Shown: positions 33,107 through 42,589, numbered from the stretch's first letter. The stretch is DNA of 64,000 nucleotides from Methyloligella sp. (GCA_021604645.1 BQJJ01000014.1:30104-94103); one strand, 5' to 3'. Notes: generated from the sequence alone by a model not told the origin. A program made the numbers and translations.

Positions 33107-34027
33107 ATGCATTTAAAAGAATTAGACGCTAATTTAATCGTTGTCCTGGACGCTCTCTTAATGGATGCAAGTGTCACGAAAGCAGCCGCTCGTCTTGGGC
33201 GAAGCCCTTCAGCCGTTAGTCATGCATTGGCCAACTTGCGTTATATTTTCAATGACGAACTTTTTGTTCGAGCCGGTCAGCGCTTAGCGCCAACAGCCAG
33301 AGCAAAGGAACTCGCTCCGTCGGTTCATATAATAGTTTCAGGTTTGGAAAGTCTGTTGCGAAGCAAAGAGCCATTTAACCCAGGCACTCAAGAACGCACA
33401 TTTCGTTTTCACTGCCCAGAAATGGCTGAACTTTATTTCCTACCGAAATTACGCGCGCTTATTCAATCCGAAGCTCCAAACATACACATAGAAAGAAGTG
33501 TCTCTAATACAGAAATTATGTATGAAAATCTAAGGCGCGGGCAAACGGATTTTATCCTCATAGAGAATGAAATCATGGAAGATATTGTTGATATGTCTTG
33601 GCTGAAACTTAGCGAAGAGCCATACATAACACTTGTGAGTAAAAAGAGTGAATGGAAAGATAAAAAAATAACGTTAAAACATTTCCAAAATTTACCTCAT
33701 GTCATAACAGATCAATCAGGTAAAAAAGCCGGAATTTTAGAACGCACTTTCATTGAAAAAGGGTTAGAGAGGCAAAATCTACTCAAAGCATCCTCCTCTT
33801 TAGCTGGTATATTAATGGCAATTGAAATGAGTGTTTTGGTCACAGTGCCACATCTTCATGCCAAATTATTGTTAAATCATGTTGCCGCTTCAGACGTGGT
33901 TTTGCCATTTAAAGTGCCAAAAATGAACATCCAACTTGGTTGGCATAGAAGCTTTGAACGTGATGAATGCCACCAATGGCTCCGAGAGAAAATAGAACTG
34001 TGCTTAAGAGAGCCAGAACATGCTTAG
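33107..34027 (+). CDS. LysR-family transcriptional regulator
   Basis: A 306 aa LysR regulator. The N-terminal winged HTH (residues about 5-62) reads DANLIVVLDALL, SVTKAAARLGRSPSAVSHAL, and the usual FVRAGQRLAPTARA wing. A periplasmic-binding-like effector domain follows. The motif PSAVSHALANLR and the NodD/LeuO-like spacing place it in that branch, but the effector is unknown. The start MHLKELDAN at 33107 is preferred to the ORF start six codons earlier. Confidence 0.92.
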   Translation: MHLKELDANLIVVLDALLMDASVTKAAARLGRSPSAVSHALANLRYIFNDELFVRAGQRLAPTARAKELAPSVHIIVSGLESLLRSKEPFNPGTQERTFRFHCPEMAELYFLPKLRALIQSEAPNIHIERSVSNTEIMYENLRRGQTDFILIENEIMEDIVDMSWLKLSEEPYITLVSKKSEWKDKKITLKHFQNLPHVITDQSGKKAGILERTFIEKGLERQNLLKASSSLAGILMAIEMSVLVTVPHLHAKLLLNHVAASDVVLPFKVPKMNIQLGWHRSFERDECHQWLREKIELCLREPEHA

Positions 34028-34039
34028 GTAAAATAGATA

Positions 34040-34435
34040 ATGAAAATAACATGTCATTGCGAAAATATAAGTTTAGAATTCAATAAAGAGGTTGATGAGA
34101 TAGAGTCTTTGACCGAATGCAATTGTACGATTTGCAGACGTATTGGTGCGTTATGGTTTGGTTTCGAACCATCTGATGTTGTTATAACGTCAAAAACAGA
34201 GCCAACCGTAGCTTATTTAAGATCAGCCGGTGAGTTAGCTTTTCATCATTGTCCAAAATGCGGTTGTACCACCCATTATGAAACCACTGAAAAATGTTCG
34301 ATCAACAAAATAGCCATAAATGGCAGACTTTTAGACATGAAAAACAGAGCGAAAATAAAGGTAAATAAATTTGATGGAGCAACCAGCTGGAAGTTTGTAG
34401 ATGAATGGCCTGAAAACTTAAATATTGAGACCTGA
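34040..34435 (+). CDS. GFA/CENP-V family zinc protein
   Basis: A 131 aa protein of the glutathione-dependent formaldehyde-activating (GFA) family. Zinc ligands are CHC near residue 5, CNCTIC (28-33) and CPKCGC (74-79). Members bind zinc and small thiol adducts, though most are not true formaldehyde-activating enzymes. It follows lysR by 12 bases on the same strand and is probably co-transcribed with it. Confidence 0.9.
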   Translation: MKITCHCENISLEFNKEVDEIESLTECNCTICRRIGALWFGFEPSDVVITSKTEPTVAYLRSAGELAFHHCPKCGCTTHYETTEKCSINKIAINGRLLDMKNRAKIKVNKFDGATSWKFVDEWPENLNIET

Positions 34436-34482
34436 TCCTATAGTCCGTTCTTTACAAAAGGGGGCACCGGTTTTGTGAAATT

Positions 34483-34509
34483 GAGGATGCTTTGTGGGCA
34501 TCTGAATGC
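34483..34509 (+). repeat. ME hairpin of the GGATGC type
   Basis: GA-GGATGC-TTTGTGG-GCATCT-GAATGCC: the inner tier is paired (one G-U), the outer tier decayed. It stands between the GFA gene and the sugar transferase. Confidence 0.6.
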
Positions 34510-34648
34510 CAGACTTTTTTTTAATGTGGGTCTAGACCCTAAAAAACAATCATTTAGAAAATTATTTTCTAAACTTCTTATTCCATTCCCTCTATAAGAG
34601 ACAGGAATAATGACTAAATTTTCCGCAGAAGAAGAGTTATAAAATCCA

Positions 34649-35188
34649 ATGCGTTTCGTAGATTATAGTGCTGCAATTTTCGGCTTAATCTTTCTATCTC
34701 CAATTATGGTCCTCTTAGCCATTTTGATTAAATTGGATTCCAAAGGTCCTGCATTATTCAAACAACAAAGAGTTGGTAAAAATGGAACAATTTTCACCTG
34801 TTTGAAATTTCGAACAATGGCGGTTGGAACAAAACATGTGCCCACTCATCAATCAAGCACAAACAGTATAACAAAAATCGGAAATATTCTGAGGCGTTCC
34901 AAACTAGATGAGTTACCGCAACTTATAAATGTATTGTTCGGCCAAATGGCACTTGTTGGACCAAGACCTGGTCTGCCTAATCATGAAGAACTAATCGAGG
35001 CCCGCATGAAAACCGGAGCATTGGATATCTTGCCAGGTATAACAGGGCTTTCTCAAGTTGAAGGACTAGATATGTCGACACCAACTCTCTTGGCTGAAAG
35101 AGATGGTGATTATGTAAAATCCAAAAATATCTTTTATGACATAAACATCATCTTCAAGACCTTGGCCGCCATCGTAAATAAAAAATAA
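34649..35188 (+). CDS. Short bacterial sugar transferase (PglC/WcaJ-type core)
   Basis: A 179 aa monotopic phosphoglycosyl transferase. One N-terminal hydrophobic re-entrant helix (LIFLSPIMVLLAILIKLDSKGP) is followed by FKQQRVGKNGTIF, LKFRTM, DELPQLINVLFGQMALVGPRPG and the Asp-Glu catalytic dyad region. It moves a sugar phosphate onto an undecaprenyl carrier to start a surface glycan. Only the PglC-like core is present, without the four-helix extension of WcaJ. No glycan cluster surrounds it. Confidence 0.9.
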   Translation: MRFVDYSAAIFGLIFLSPIMVLLAILIKLDSKGPALFKQQRVGKNGTIFTCLKFRTMAVGTKHVPTHQSSTNSITKIGNILRRSKLDELPQLINVLFGQMALVGPRPGLPNHEELIEARMKTGALDILPGITGLSQVEGLDMSTPTLLAERDGDYVKSKNIFYDINIIFKTLAAIVNKK

Positions 35189-35318
35189 AAATCACCATGT
35201 AAATATTCTTGCCACAAACTTTTTATATTCTGAACGGCTTTGAGAATTTCCAAAGTAAATTGTTTTCTTACAAGAACGAATTACTCATAAAGCTGTTTGT
35301 GGGAAAGAACTAAGTTTA

Positions 35319-35512
35319 ACGAAGAAAGAGTGACGCCTCTTTAGCGTCAGGACATGGCGAAACGCCAGCGTAGTCCTGTGTTAACGCGGATGTTTTGTGG
35401 GCATCTGAGCGTCACTAAAAACGTCGCTCCTCGGAAGGCCGGTCATTTTAGCAGCGCGGTTGCTAGTGGGCAAGCTGAAGCGCCACTAAAAAGCAATAGC
35501 CGTGAGAGAAAA
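35319..35512 (+). repeat. PE element copy 12 with two ME inserts
   Basis: 5' box ACGAAGAAAGAG. Hairpin I TGACGC-CTCTTTA-GCGTCA, GGACAT, hairpin II GGCG-AAA-CGCC. An ME hairpin (35384-35412, outer arm ACGC/GCGT) replaces hairpin III. CCTCGGAAGGC follows, then a second ME (35454-35483) preceded by TAGCA, and AATAGCCGTGAGAGAAA. The 3' tail runs directly into an ATG at 35516 opening an 11-codon ORF ahead of the ABC gene. Confidence 0.8.
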
Positions 35513-35531
35513 ATTATGAAAGAAAAGACGC

Positions 35532-37418
35532 ATGTTTATCCGGGTATTTGAATTTTTTGAAAAGATGATTGACCCACTAACAGTGGCAAAAAATCCAGCC
35601 CCCCCCATAGGGTTAAAGGAATTTTACAAATATTTTCTAGTGCAAATTTGGCCTTTGATTTCTGTCGCTTGTGTTGTCTCGGCTATTGGTGCGTTCATGG
35701 ACGCACTGCTCCCTGTGACCATTGGCTGGTTGGTCGATTTATTTAGCAAAACAAGCACTGAAACAGTTTGGCAAGATGGCAAAGGCATATTTTTAATTAT
35801 TCTAGCAATTGTTATTATTCGCCCATTAATTGGGTATATAGAATTACTTATTTCACTGCATGCTGAATTCCCTGGCTTTACCAATTTGATAAGGTGGCAA
35901 AGTCACCATCACGTCTCACGCCAATCACTGCATTTTTTCCAAAGTGATTTCGCCGGTAGAATTGCGAATAAAGTGATGCAAACAGGCAATGCCTTAAGAT
36001 CATCAGTGATGTCAGTGCAAGACAGCATCTGGTATGTGGTGGCTTTTTTATTTTCAGCACTCTTCTTCATGGGGAATGCGTCTATTTATTTAACCATTCC
36101 AATTCTGCTATGGTTAGGAACTTATCTGAGTATTCTTGGTTACTTCTTACCGCGCATTAGAAAACAAGCAGCCATTATGTCTGAAGTGCACTCAATGCTC
36201 ACGGGGCGTTTGGTGGATAGCTACACGAACATTCAAACTGTAAAACTTTTCGCTGGAAATGATTTTGAAGACAAATTTGTGGCCTCTGGTATAGAGGAGC
36301 ACACAAAAGAAATTCAAAATTTGTTCAGATATTTTACATCTATGTGGATGGCTCTTTTTATAATCAATGGTGCACTTCTAATTGGTGTCGGTGCCTTGAC
36401 CATTTATCTTTGGCAGAACGCTATCATAACAATTGGTGAAGTTGCAATGGTCTTGCCTCTCACATTGCAATTGAAAAACATGGCCACCTGGATGATGGAA
36501 ATCGCAAATGGTGTGTTTGAAAACACAGGCACTGTCGAAGAAGGAATGGAAACCATCTCCAAACCGCTTACGGTAACAGATGATTTGGATGCCAAAGAGT
36601 TGAGTGTTTCAGAAGGAAAAATTGAGTTCAAAAATGTTGGCTTTAATTATGGAGATTACCAGACATCAGATGATGATAAAAACTTAGCAATTATTAAAGA
36701 CCTTGATTTAACAATTGAGCCAGGACAAAAAGTCGGATTGGTGGGTCGCTCTGGTGCGGGCAAATCAACCTTAGTCAATCTGGTCTTACGCCTCTATGAT
36801 TTAAAAAGCGGTCAAATTACCATTGATAACCAAGACATAGCAGTGTGTAGTCAGCAAAGTCTGCGCCGTCAAATCGGTATGGTGACGCAAGACACATCAC
36901 TGCTTCACCGCTCCATCAGGGATAATCTAACCTATGGTACGAAAGAAGCGACGCAAGAAGACATGATCAACGCGGCTAAAAAGGCCGAAGCTCTTGACTT
37001 TATCGAAGGTCTCTCTGATGGCAAAGGCGGTACAGGTTTTGATACGTTAGTGGGTGATAGAGGCGTAAAACTATCTGGTGGCCAGCGCCAGCGTATCGCG
37101 ATCGCTAGAGTGTTATTAAAAAATGCACCGATCTTAATTTTAGATGAAGCAACATCAGCCCTTGATTCTGAAGTAGAGGCAATGATCCAACGCCAGCTTA
37201 CAAATATGATGGAAAAAAAGACGGTCATCGCTATTGCTCACCGCTTGTCAACAATCGCAGAGATGGACAGGCTGATCATTATGGATCAAGGAAAAATTAT
37301 CGAAGATGGCAGCCATGATGAGTTAATTAAAAAAGAAAACGGAGTTTATGCAAAACTCTGGGCACGTCAATCTGGCGGGTTTTTAGGAGCTGAGAAAGAA
37401 GAAGAGTTGGTTGACTAG
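35532..37418 (+). CDS. ABC exporter (fused permease-ATPase)
   Basis: A 628 aa half-transporter with six transmembrane helices (about residues 30-330) and a C-terminal ATPase. The Walker A motif is GRSGAGKST near residue 403, the signature is LSGGQRQRIAIARVL, the Walker B is ILILDEATSALD and the H-loop IAHRLSTI. The domain order is typical of MsbA/lipid or drug exporters that homodimerise. Translation may start at 35532 or at Met12 (35565), which has GAAAAG just before it. Substrate unknown; a sugar transferase precedes it but a link is not shown. Confidence 0.93.
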   Translation: MFIRVFEFFEKMIDPLTVAKNPAPPIGLKEFYKYFLVQIWPLISVACVVSAIGAFMDALLPVTIGWLVDLFSKTSTETVWQDGKGIFLIILAIVIIRPLIGYIELLISLHAEFPGFTNLIRWQSHHHVSRQSLHFFQSDFAGRIANKVMQTGNALRSSVMSVQDSIWYVVAFLFSALFFMGNASIYLTIPILLWLGTYLSILGYFLPRIRKQAAIMSEVHSMLTGRLVDSYTNIQTVKLFAGNDFEDKFVASGIEEHTKEIQNLFRYFTSMWMALFIINGALLIGVGALTIYLWQNAIITIGEVAMVLPLTLQLKNMATWMMEIANGVFENTGTVEEGMETISKPLTVTDDLDAKELSVSEGKIEFKNVGFNYGDYQTSDDDKNLAIIKDLDLTIEPGQKVGLVGRSGAGKSTLVNLVLRLYDLKSGQITIDNQDIAVCSQQSLRRQIGMVTQDTSLLHRSIRDNLTYGTKEATQEDMINAAKKAEALDFIEGLSDGKGGTGFDTLVGDRGVKLSGGQRQRIAIARVLLKNAPILILDEATSALDSEVEAMIQRQLTNMMEKKTVIAIAHRLSTIAEMDRLIIMDQGKIIEDGSHDELIKKENGVYAKLWARQSGGFLGAEKEEELVD

Positions 37419-37537
37419 AAGTTTGTCGGCTAATCGCCCTTCAACATCAAAAAAATGAGCATGCTTTGACACATTTTAGAATTTATCCTTAAATGTTCAC
37501 CATCTTACTTTTTGAGATGGTGAAGGCAAGTAGAAGC

Positions 37538-37810
37538 ATGTCGATAAAAAAATTTCTCTGGACCATTTTTAAAGGTCTTTGTTACGCGTCACTCTTTTTA
37601 GTGAGCGTTGGAGCTGCAGCTTTATTTTTCCCGTTTATTTTTGACCTGTGTCAGAATAAATCCGGGGGCATTATAGCATGTACGACCCCTTTCATCAGAA
37701 CGATTTATGAATTCGGCTTCACCGTCACTTTAATGTCCATCTATACGGGCTTTCCACTATTCCTGGCCTTAGCCGGTTTCGTTTTTGCTATAAGACGACT
37801 TTTTAGATAG
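37538..37810 (+). CDS. Small membrane protein
   Basis: A 90 aa protein starting MSIKKFLWTIFKG, with GAAGG about 10 bases upstream. Two hydrophobic helices (about residues 12-33 and 62-84) are separated by a loop with a Cys pair (LCQNKSGG and IACTTP). No family recognised. The ORF extends 15 codons upstream without a ribosome site. It ends seven bases from a convergent gene. Confidence 0.6.
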   Translation: MSIKKFLWTIFKGLCYASLFLVSVGAAALFFPFIFDLCQNKSGGIIACTTPFIRTIYEFGFTVTLMSIYTGFPLFLALAGFVFAIRRLFR

Positions 37811-37816
37811 TCGAAA

Positions 37817-38833
37817 TTACCAACATCCCTTAGGAGTAAGTGAAGCAAGTTTGTAAAGGTGTGTAAGAGATGATAGGTCACGCTTTGGACCCTTAAAACG
37901 TTTTGGAGGGTGTGGAAGAAACTCGGAATTTGTCGCCTTTCCAAATACATATGAAAAAGGATAAAAAGGCGCAAAACCAATCCTGAGGTCTGAAATTTTA
38001 AAACCCTGTTCACTGTTTTGATATGTATAAAAACCGTTTGTAAACCATTCAAACCGTTTCACTGAACTCGGCAACTCCTGGTTAGAAAAGTAGTCCGGAA
38101 GCTTAGTTAACCGTGGGTATGATTTTAAATCAAGTTCACGACAACCACTTAAGACACTCGTTGCCGCAGTATAAAATTTTGTATCGTCAACAGCTAAGAC
38201 CTGCCAGTACAGAATGTTAAAAGGTGTTGGTTGAACATGAATACGCTTGCCAGCCAATTGCGGATGTTCAGAAGCTTTGTTTTTCACATATAAATGAGCA
38301 CTCATTCCAAGAAAGAGATAAAAGCTACTAAGCGCTAAACAAACTTGAACCAGTTTTTGAGCAGAAGCTTGTTTCTTGCGAATAAGAAATAAAAATCCAA
38401 TCACACCAATCAGAAGTGTAAGCGTGTAAATAGGGTCAATGATAAAAACACTAGGAAACGCAACAGGAGAGCCAACGTCTAGTGGCCAAAAAATTTGCGT
38501 TCCATAGGTTGTTAATGAATCAAGCAAACTATGAGTGATTAAACATAACCAAACCGTAAGTAGCATGAATGAATATGAAATTTGCTTACTTTTAAAAATA
38601 AAGTTCGCAAAAGCTGCGATGAAGGGGCTAACAGCAGTTTGTACAAACAAGGAATGACTAAATCCACGGTGATAGGTGACAGAATCAAGTGCATTCTCAA
38701 ACGGGAGAAATGAATCTAGGTCAGGCAAGGTCGCAACCACCCCACCCAAAGCAACAGCACGCAGGCCAAGTTTTGGACCAAGCAGTACAGCAGCAACGGT
38801 TGAACCCAGAACAAATTGAGAGACAGAATCCAT
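37817..38833 (-). CDS. Membrane-bound metal-dependent hydrolase (YdjM type)
   Basis: A 338 aa inner-membrane protein of the YdjM/PF04307 family. It starts MDSVSQFVLGSTVAA, has the hallmark LPDLDSF and HRGFSHSLF metal-binding blocks and four to five helices in the first half, and a C-terminal soluble domain. The family is LexA-regulated in enteric bacteria; the substrate is unknown. The start is set at the third codon of the ORF. Convergent with the small membrane gene. Confidence 0.88.
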   Translation of the reverse strand: MDSVSQFVLGSTVAAVLLGPKLGLRAVALGGVVATLPDLDSFLPFENALDSVTYHRGFSHSLFVQTAVSPFIAAFANFIFKSKQISYSFMLLTVWLCLITHSLLDSLTTYGTQIFWPLDVGSPVAFPSVFIIDPIYTLTLLIGVIGFLFLIRKKQASAQKLVQVCLALSSFYLFLGMSAHLYVKNKASEHPQLAGKRIHVQPTPFNILYWQVLAVDDTKFYTAATSVLSGCRELDLKSYPRLTKLPDYFSNQELPSSVKRFEWFTNGFYTYQNSEQGFKISDLRIGFAPFYPFSYVFGKATNSEFLPHPPKRFKGPKRDLSSLTHLYKLASLTPKGCW

Positions 38834-38939
38834 AAAAGTCAAACCCTTTACATGTGAAAGAAATCAATTGATAAAAGGGCTATCATTTCGGCAATCATAT
38901 GGCGAATAAAAAAGTTAAAATCAAAAATGTTTGATGAAT

Positions 38940-39158
38940 TTAAGGTCTACACGTACTCATGCCAACTATTCTATATAACGGGCAAAAGCGAATAAACGCC
39001 GTCAAAATGAGAATAACCCCAACAATGTGAGCACCATAATAAAAAGGTTGGCTTTCCCAAATATCTGATACATAAAAATAAGGCGTTGCGAGAAGAGCAA
39101 TGCCAACAACAATACGAAGAATTTGATCTAACCGGCCAACATTTGCTGATTTAAACAT
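38940..39158 (-). CDS. DUF2892 membrane protein
   Basis: A 72 aa protein of the DUF2892 family: KSANVGRLDQILRIVVGIAL and the second helix, then FCPLYRIVGMSTC with the conserved Cys pair at the end. The family is also found fused to rhodanese domains (YgaP), where it anchors sulfur-transfer proteins in the membrane. Divergent from the RNA methyltransferase gene. Confidence 0.9.
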   Translation of the reverse strand: MFKSANVGRLDQILRIVVGIALLATPYFYVSDIWESQPFYYGAHIVGVILILTAFIRFCPLYRIVGMSTCRP

Positions 39159-39284
39159 AGAATTTTCCTAAAGTTTCTTTTCGACAATGAAATAGTGAAG
39201 CAAATAAAAGAATACGGCTGTAACTTAGTCACACAACAAGGCCTTAGGTCAAAAAATAATTAGCTGCAAAAAAAGATTAAAAAA

Positions 39285-40592
39285 ATGGAAATCACAATAA
39301 AAGCTCTCGGTCCTCGCGGTGATGGGTATTACGAAAGTGATAAAGAAACGAACTCTAAAAAAGATGGGTTTCGAACGAACCGAATTTATGTCGACCGCAG
39401 TGTGCCTGGTGACAAGCTGGAAGTAAAAACACGCCGTAATAAAGAAGGTGGTATTCAGGGCGAAATCGTAAAAATTATTGAGCCATCGAAAGACCGAGTG
39501 AAAGCACCTTGCCCGTCTTATAATGTATGCGGTGGCTGCACACTTCAGCATGTGAGTGAGACATTTTATAAAACGTGGAAGCAAGAGCTTATCATTGAAG
39601 CCTTAAACCGCCAGTCATTAGAGCCAAAGGTAGTTTTAGAGCCAATTTATATCGGTGAAGGCAGTCGTCGGCGGGTTACTTTCAGCGCCTTTAAACAAAG
39701 AGACAAAGTCATTTTGGGTTATAAAAAAAGGCGCTCAAAAATGATTAACGATATTGAAAATTGTTTAATCGCTGATCCTGAACTGATGAAACTGCAACCC
39801 ATTTTAAAAAAGCATTTAGCTGACTGCCTGCAAGCAGGTCGCGTCGTTGATGTTTTGATCCAAAAAATAAATGGCGTTTTTGATGTTGTCCTGACAGGTG
39901 AAGTTGGTAAAAAAGGAAGTCCTGATCTAAGTGTAATGCAAATGGCAGCTGACTTAATTCAAGATACCAAAATCTCACGCCTTTCCTGGCGCGAAAAATT
40001 TCATGATGAATGTGACGTTATTGTCGAAAAAGAGCCAATTAAAATCATGTTTGGTAGTCTGGAAATAAAGTTACCTCCAGCCTCATTTTTACAGCCAACT
40101 GAAGCAGGTGAAGCAGAACTAATTAAAGCGGTAGTAAATCTACTTCCTAAAGAAGGTCGGTGCGCGGACCTTTTCTGCGGCTGCGGGACCTTTACCGGAC
40201 CGATGCTAAAGAAATTGAAGAAAGGGTCTGTTGATGCCTTTGAAACAATTCAATCGGCAGTCGACGCATTAAACAAAGAAGCGAAATTTAAAGGCTTACC
40301 TTTAAATGCCATAGAGCGTGATTTATTCAAACTTCCTTTAAATTTAGATGAGCTCAATAAATATGAAGCTCTAGTGTTCGACCCTCCAAGAGCCGGCGCA
40401 AAAAAACAAGTCGCGTTGTTAGCTAACTCAACGATTAAAACCATTGTCGCTGTTTCTTGTAACCCCATCACCTTTGCACGAGATGCTAGAGTTTTAACAG
40501 AAGGCGGGTATGAATTTGAAAGCATTCAGCTCATCGATCAATTCACTCAATCTCACCATGTTGAAATGGTCGGTGCTTTTAAAAAATTATGA
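39285..40592 (+). CDS. 23S rRNA uracil-C5 methyltransferase family protein (RumA/TrmA type)
   Basis: A 435 aa class I RNA methyltransferase. An N-terminal TRAM-like domain (about residues 1-60) is followed by the iron-sulfur motif CPSYNVCGGCTLQH with a fourth Cys later (ENCLIAD), then a Rossmann SAM domain with DLFCGCGTF. The catalytic Cys is in VSCNPITFARDA, and the terminal Glu-containing HHVEMVG is present. Which uridine it methylates (rRNA or tRNA) is not settled by sequence. It is followed by tRNA-Arg on the other strand. Confidence 0.93.
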   Translation: MEITIKALGPRGDGYYESDKETNSKKDGFRTNRIYVDRSVPGDKLEVKTRRNKEGGIQGEIVKIIEPSKDRVKAPCPSYNVCGGCTLQHVSETFYKTWKQELIIEALNRQSLEPKVVLEPIYIGEGSRRRVTFSAFKQRDKVILGYKKRRSKMINDIENCLIADPELMKLQPILKKHLADCLQAGRVVDVLIQKINGVFDVVLTGEVGKKGSPDLSVMQMAADLIQDTKISRLSWREKFHDECDVIVEKEPIKIMFGSLEIKLPPASFLQPTEAGEAELIKAVVNLLPKEGRCADLFCGCGTFTGPMLKKLKKGSVDAFETIQSAVDALNKEAKFKGLPLNAIERDLFKLPLNLDELNKYEALVFDPPRAGAKKQVALLANSTIKTIVAVSCNPITFARDARVLTEGGYEFESIQLIDQFTQSHHVEMVGAFKKL

Positions 40593-40624
40593 GGGAATAA
40601 TCAAAACAGGCTAGCCTGTAGCCA

Positions 40625-40653
40625 GCGCATTGGATTGGTGGGCGGCAATGCGC
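40625..40653 (+). repeat. ME-like hairpin near tRNA-Arg
   Basis: GCGCATTG and CAATGCGC form a perfect 8 bp stem around a loop containing TGGTGGGC, the loop sequence of ME hairpins. The two-tier pattern is not kept, so membership of the family is uncertain. It could also act as a weak terminator of the preceding gene. Confidence 0.35.
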
Positions 40654-40664
40654 AAACAAAAAAG

Positions 40665-40741
40665 TGGCGTCCCCGAGAGGATTCGAACCTCTGGCCCCCA
40701 GATTAGGAATCTGGTGCTCTATCCAGCTGAGCTACGGGGAC
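40665..40741 (-). tRNA. tRNA-Arg (anticodon CCT)
   Basis: Read on the minus strand, the 77-base sequence folds into a standard cloverleaf. The acceptor is GTCCCCG paired to CGGGGAC, the D-arm AGCTCAGCTGGATAGAGC, and the anticodon arm CCAGA-TTCCTAA-TCTGG. The T-arm has AGAGG-TTCGAAT-CCTCT and CCA is encoded at the 3' end. The anticodon CCT reads AGG arginine codons. Confidence 0.96.
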
Positions 40742-41055
40742 TTTAAAAGAAATGAAAATTCTTAAATTTAGATAAGCGTCTTACAAATAAAAGGTCAAGA
40801 CTGATTATAATGTAATATGTTTTTTAAGGACTTTTCCCATCGCGAGGGGCAGCTGCCACTGTTAGTCATTGCAAGGAATGTTTCCATAAAAAATTATTGC
40901 CATCTTCTCAATGTCTATAGTACGATTTCAAAGGTACTTTGAGACGTGTTTTCATATAAGTTTCGTGTAAAACAGTCTTCAAATTTAATTCTACAACTCA
41001 GCCATGAGCCATAAGAGCATTCAAGTGAATCTATCTAAAAAGAGGAATGCACTAT
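40742..41055. other. Intergenic region, no gene seen
   Basis: A+T-rich stretch between tRNA-Arg and the nuclease-like gene. A small GGCAGCTGCC palindrome lies at 40848-40857. It must hold the promoters of the minus-strand tRNA and of the rightward gene; none is clear enough to mark. Confidence 0.4.
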
Positions 41056-41841
41056 ATGACGGGTAAATACATTCAGTTTTTTATTGTGGGTATTGGCTTT
41101 CTATTAATCACATCAAAAGCAGCTGTCTCAGAAGAAAAACTACCAACTTGTCTCCACCTTCCTGAAAATTCCGGTGTTGTTAAAAACATCACGAAACAAA
41201 ACAGCATCATACTTTATGATGGAAGAGAGCTAGTGCTGGCAAATGTTTATCTAAAGAAAAAAGAAACCCATCACTTCATCAAGGAAACCGTGTTGAATAA
41301 AAAGATTTCTTTCTATTCATCCGGAAGATTGAAAGATCGATACAATCGATTAATTGTTCAATTATTTTACCAACAAGAAGAGAAGCCAGCCTGGCTTCAA
41401 GAAACCTTAATTCAAAAAGGTCATGCTGTTGCCATGGCTTTGCCAACTAATTGGCTCTGTGCGACTGAATTACTTTCAAGAGAAAAAAATATTCGCGAGA
41501 GAGATGAAAAAAGTAAAATCTTAGAGTTTAACTTTCCAATAATTCGAGTTGAAAATACACAATTGCTAAACCAAAAACAGCAAGGTTCTTTTCAAATTGT
41601 AAAGGGTCGAGTTTTCTCTATCAGCCGAACAGCACAAAACACATATATTAATTTTTCAAAAAATTGGCGTAAAGATTTCACAGCAGTTGTTAGCAATCAT
41701 CTATTGAAACGAAAAAAAGGCCGGTGGCCAAAAGTAAAATTGTTAAAAGGAAAAATCATCATTTTAAGGGGGTGGTTAGACCATTATAATGGACCGCTAA
41801 TCCGCTTAGAGACGCCAGAGATGATAGAAATAATCAATTAA
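41056..41841 (+). CDS. Exported thermonuclease-like (SNase-fold) protein
   Basis: A 261 aa exported protein: signal peptide about residues 1-25, then a staphylococcal-nuclease-like domain (about 30-140) with the fingerprint LKDRYNRLIVQLF and WLQETLIQKGHAVA, then a C-terminal OB-like domain (TYINFSKNWRKDFT, HYNGPLIRLETPEMIE). Of the SNase catalytic residues the DRYGR-type Arg is partly retained, and the Ca-binding Asp/Glu are not clear, so activity is doubtful. The start at 41056 has AGAGG at a good distance. Confidence 0.78.
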   Translation: MTGKYIQFFIVGIGFLLITSKAAVSEEKLPTCLHLPENSGVVKNITKQNSIILYDGRELVLANVYLKKKETHHFIKETVLNKKISFYSSGRLKDRYNRLIVQLFYQQEEKPAWLQETLIQKGHAVAMALPTNWLCATELLSREKNIRERDEKSKILEFNFPIIRVENTQLLNQKQQGSFQIVKGRVFSISRTAQNTYINFSKNWRKDFTAVVSNHLLKRKKGRWPKVKLLKGKIIILRGWLDHYNGPLIRLETPEMIEIIN

Positions 41842-41873
41842 AACAAAGCAAAATAAAAAAGAAGAATACAACT

Positions 41874-42515
41874 ATGACAATGGAACAAAAACCAAAATTA
41901 GTTATCGATCATCTAACAGTAACAGCCGCCAAATTAGAGGACGGCGTTGACTATGTTCGTGAGTGTTTAAATGTTGATATTCCAGTAGGAGGTAAACATG
42001 AACTTATGAGTACTCATAATCACTTACTTCGTTTGGGGGAGAGCATATTTTTAGAAATTATTGCGATCGATCCAGATGCAAAAAAGCCAAATCATGCAAG
42101 ATGGTTTGCCCTTGATGAAAAAGGTGATGAAGAACCTAAATTAGCAGGCTGGGTAGCAGCCACGAACAATATTGAAAGAAGTCTAGAGCTAGCACCGAAG
42201 GGGGCTGGGAATTCAACAAGAATATCTAGAGGAGAAATCTTCTGGCACATGAGTATAACTCAAGATGGCTCAATGCCATTTGAAGGCGCATATCCAACTC
42301 TAATCATGTGGCCAGACGGGCCACACCCGGCCACTAGAATGGAAGATAAGAACTGTACTTTGAAAACATTTTCTATTGCCCACCCTAAGGCAAATGTATT
42401 GAAAACTTACCTTGATGGTCAATTTGAGGATGAACGAGTAACCATTCTGGAATCAGATGATGTACAGCTTAAAGCAGAAATAATCACACCTAGCGGCGTA
42501 AAAATACTGTTGTAA
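41874..42515 (+). CDS. VOC-superfamily (glyoxalase-like) protein
   Basis: A 213 aa protein with the vicinal-oxygen-chelate fold, here in the glyoxalase-like PF13468 form: IDHLTVTAAKLEDGVDYV, a His in GGKHELMSTHNHLL, FLEIIAIDPDAKKP and a second beta-alpha-beta unit. It probably binds a metal and a small carboxylate or thiol adduct; the substrate is unknown. AAGAAG precedes the start, and Met3 is an alternative. It ends close to the carD terminator on the other strand. Confidence 0.88.
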   Translation: MTMEQKPKLVIDHLTVTAAKLEDGVDYVRECLNVDIPVGGKHELMSTHNHLLRLGESIFLEIIAIDPDAKKPNHARWFALDEKGDEEPKLAGWVAATNNIERSLELAPKGAGNSTRISRGEIFWHMSITQDGSMPFEGAYPTLIMWPDGPHPATRMEDKNCTLKTFSIAHPKANVLKTYLDGQFEDERVTILESDDVQLKAEIITPSGVKILL

Positions 42516-42532
42516 GTCCAAAAAACAGCGAA

Positions 42533-42562
42533 TAAAAAACGCCCGGAAAATTTCCGGGCGTT
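42533..42562 (-). terminator. Intrinsic terminator of carD
   Basis: AACGCCCGGAAA-TTTTCCGGGCGTT: a stem of about 12 bp followed on the minus strand by TTTTTTATT. It lies 27 bases after the carD stop codon; on the plus strand the T-tract is weaker. Confidence 0.85.
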
Positions 42563-42589
42563 ATCATTTTCAAAATCAAAAACTGCTGA

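Noticed and set aside
40625..40653. A certain ME copy next to tRNA-Arg.
   Set aside because: Stem and loop fit loosely, but the two-tier design and the TGAA bulge are missing; kept only as a low-confidence feature.
41056..41841. Calling the SNase-fold protein an active nuclease.
   Set aside because: The fold is suggested by the DRYNR-like motif, but the calcium ligands and the second catalytic Arg cannot be identified, so activity is not claimed.
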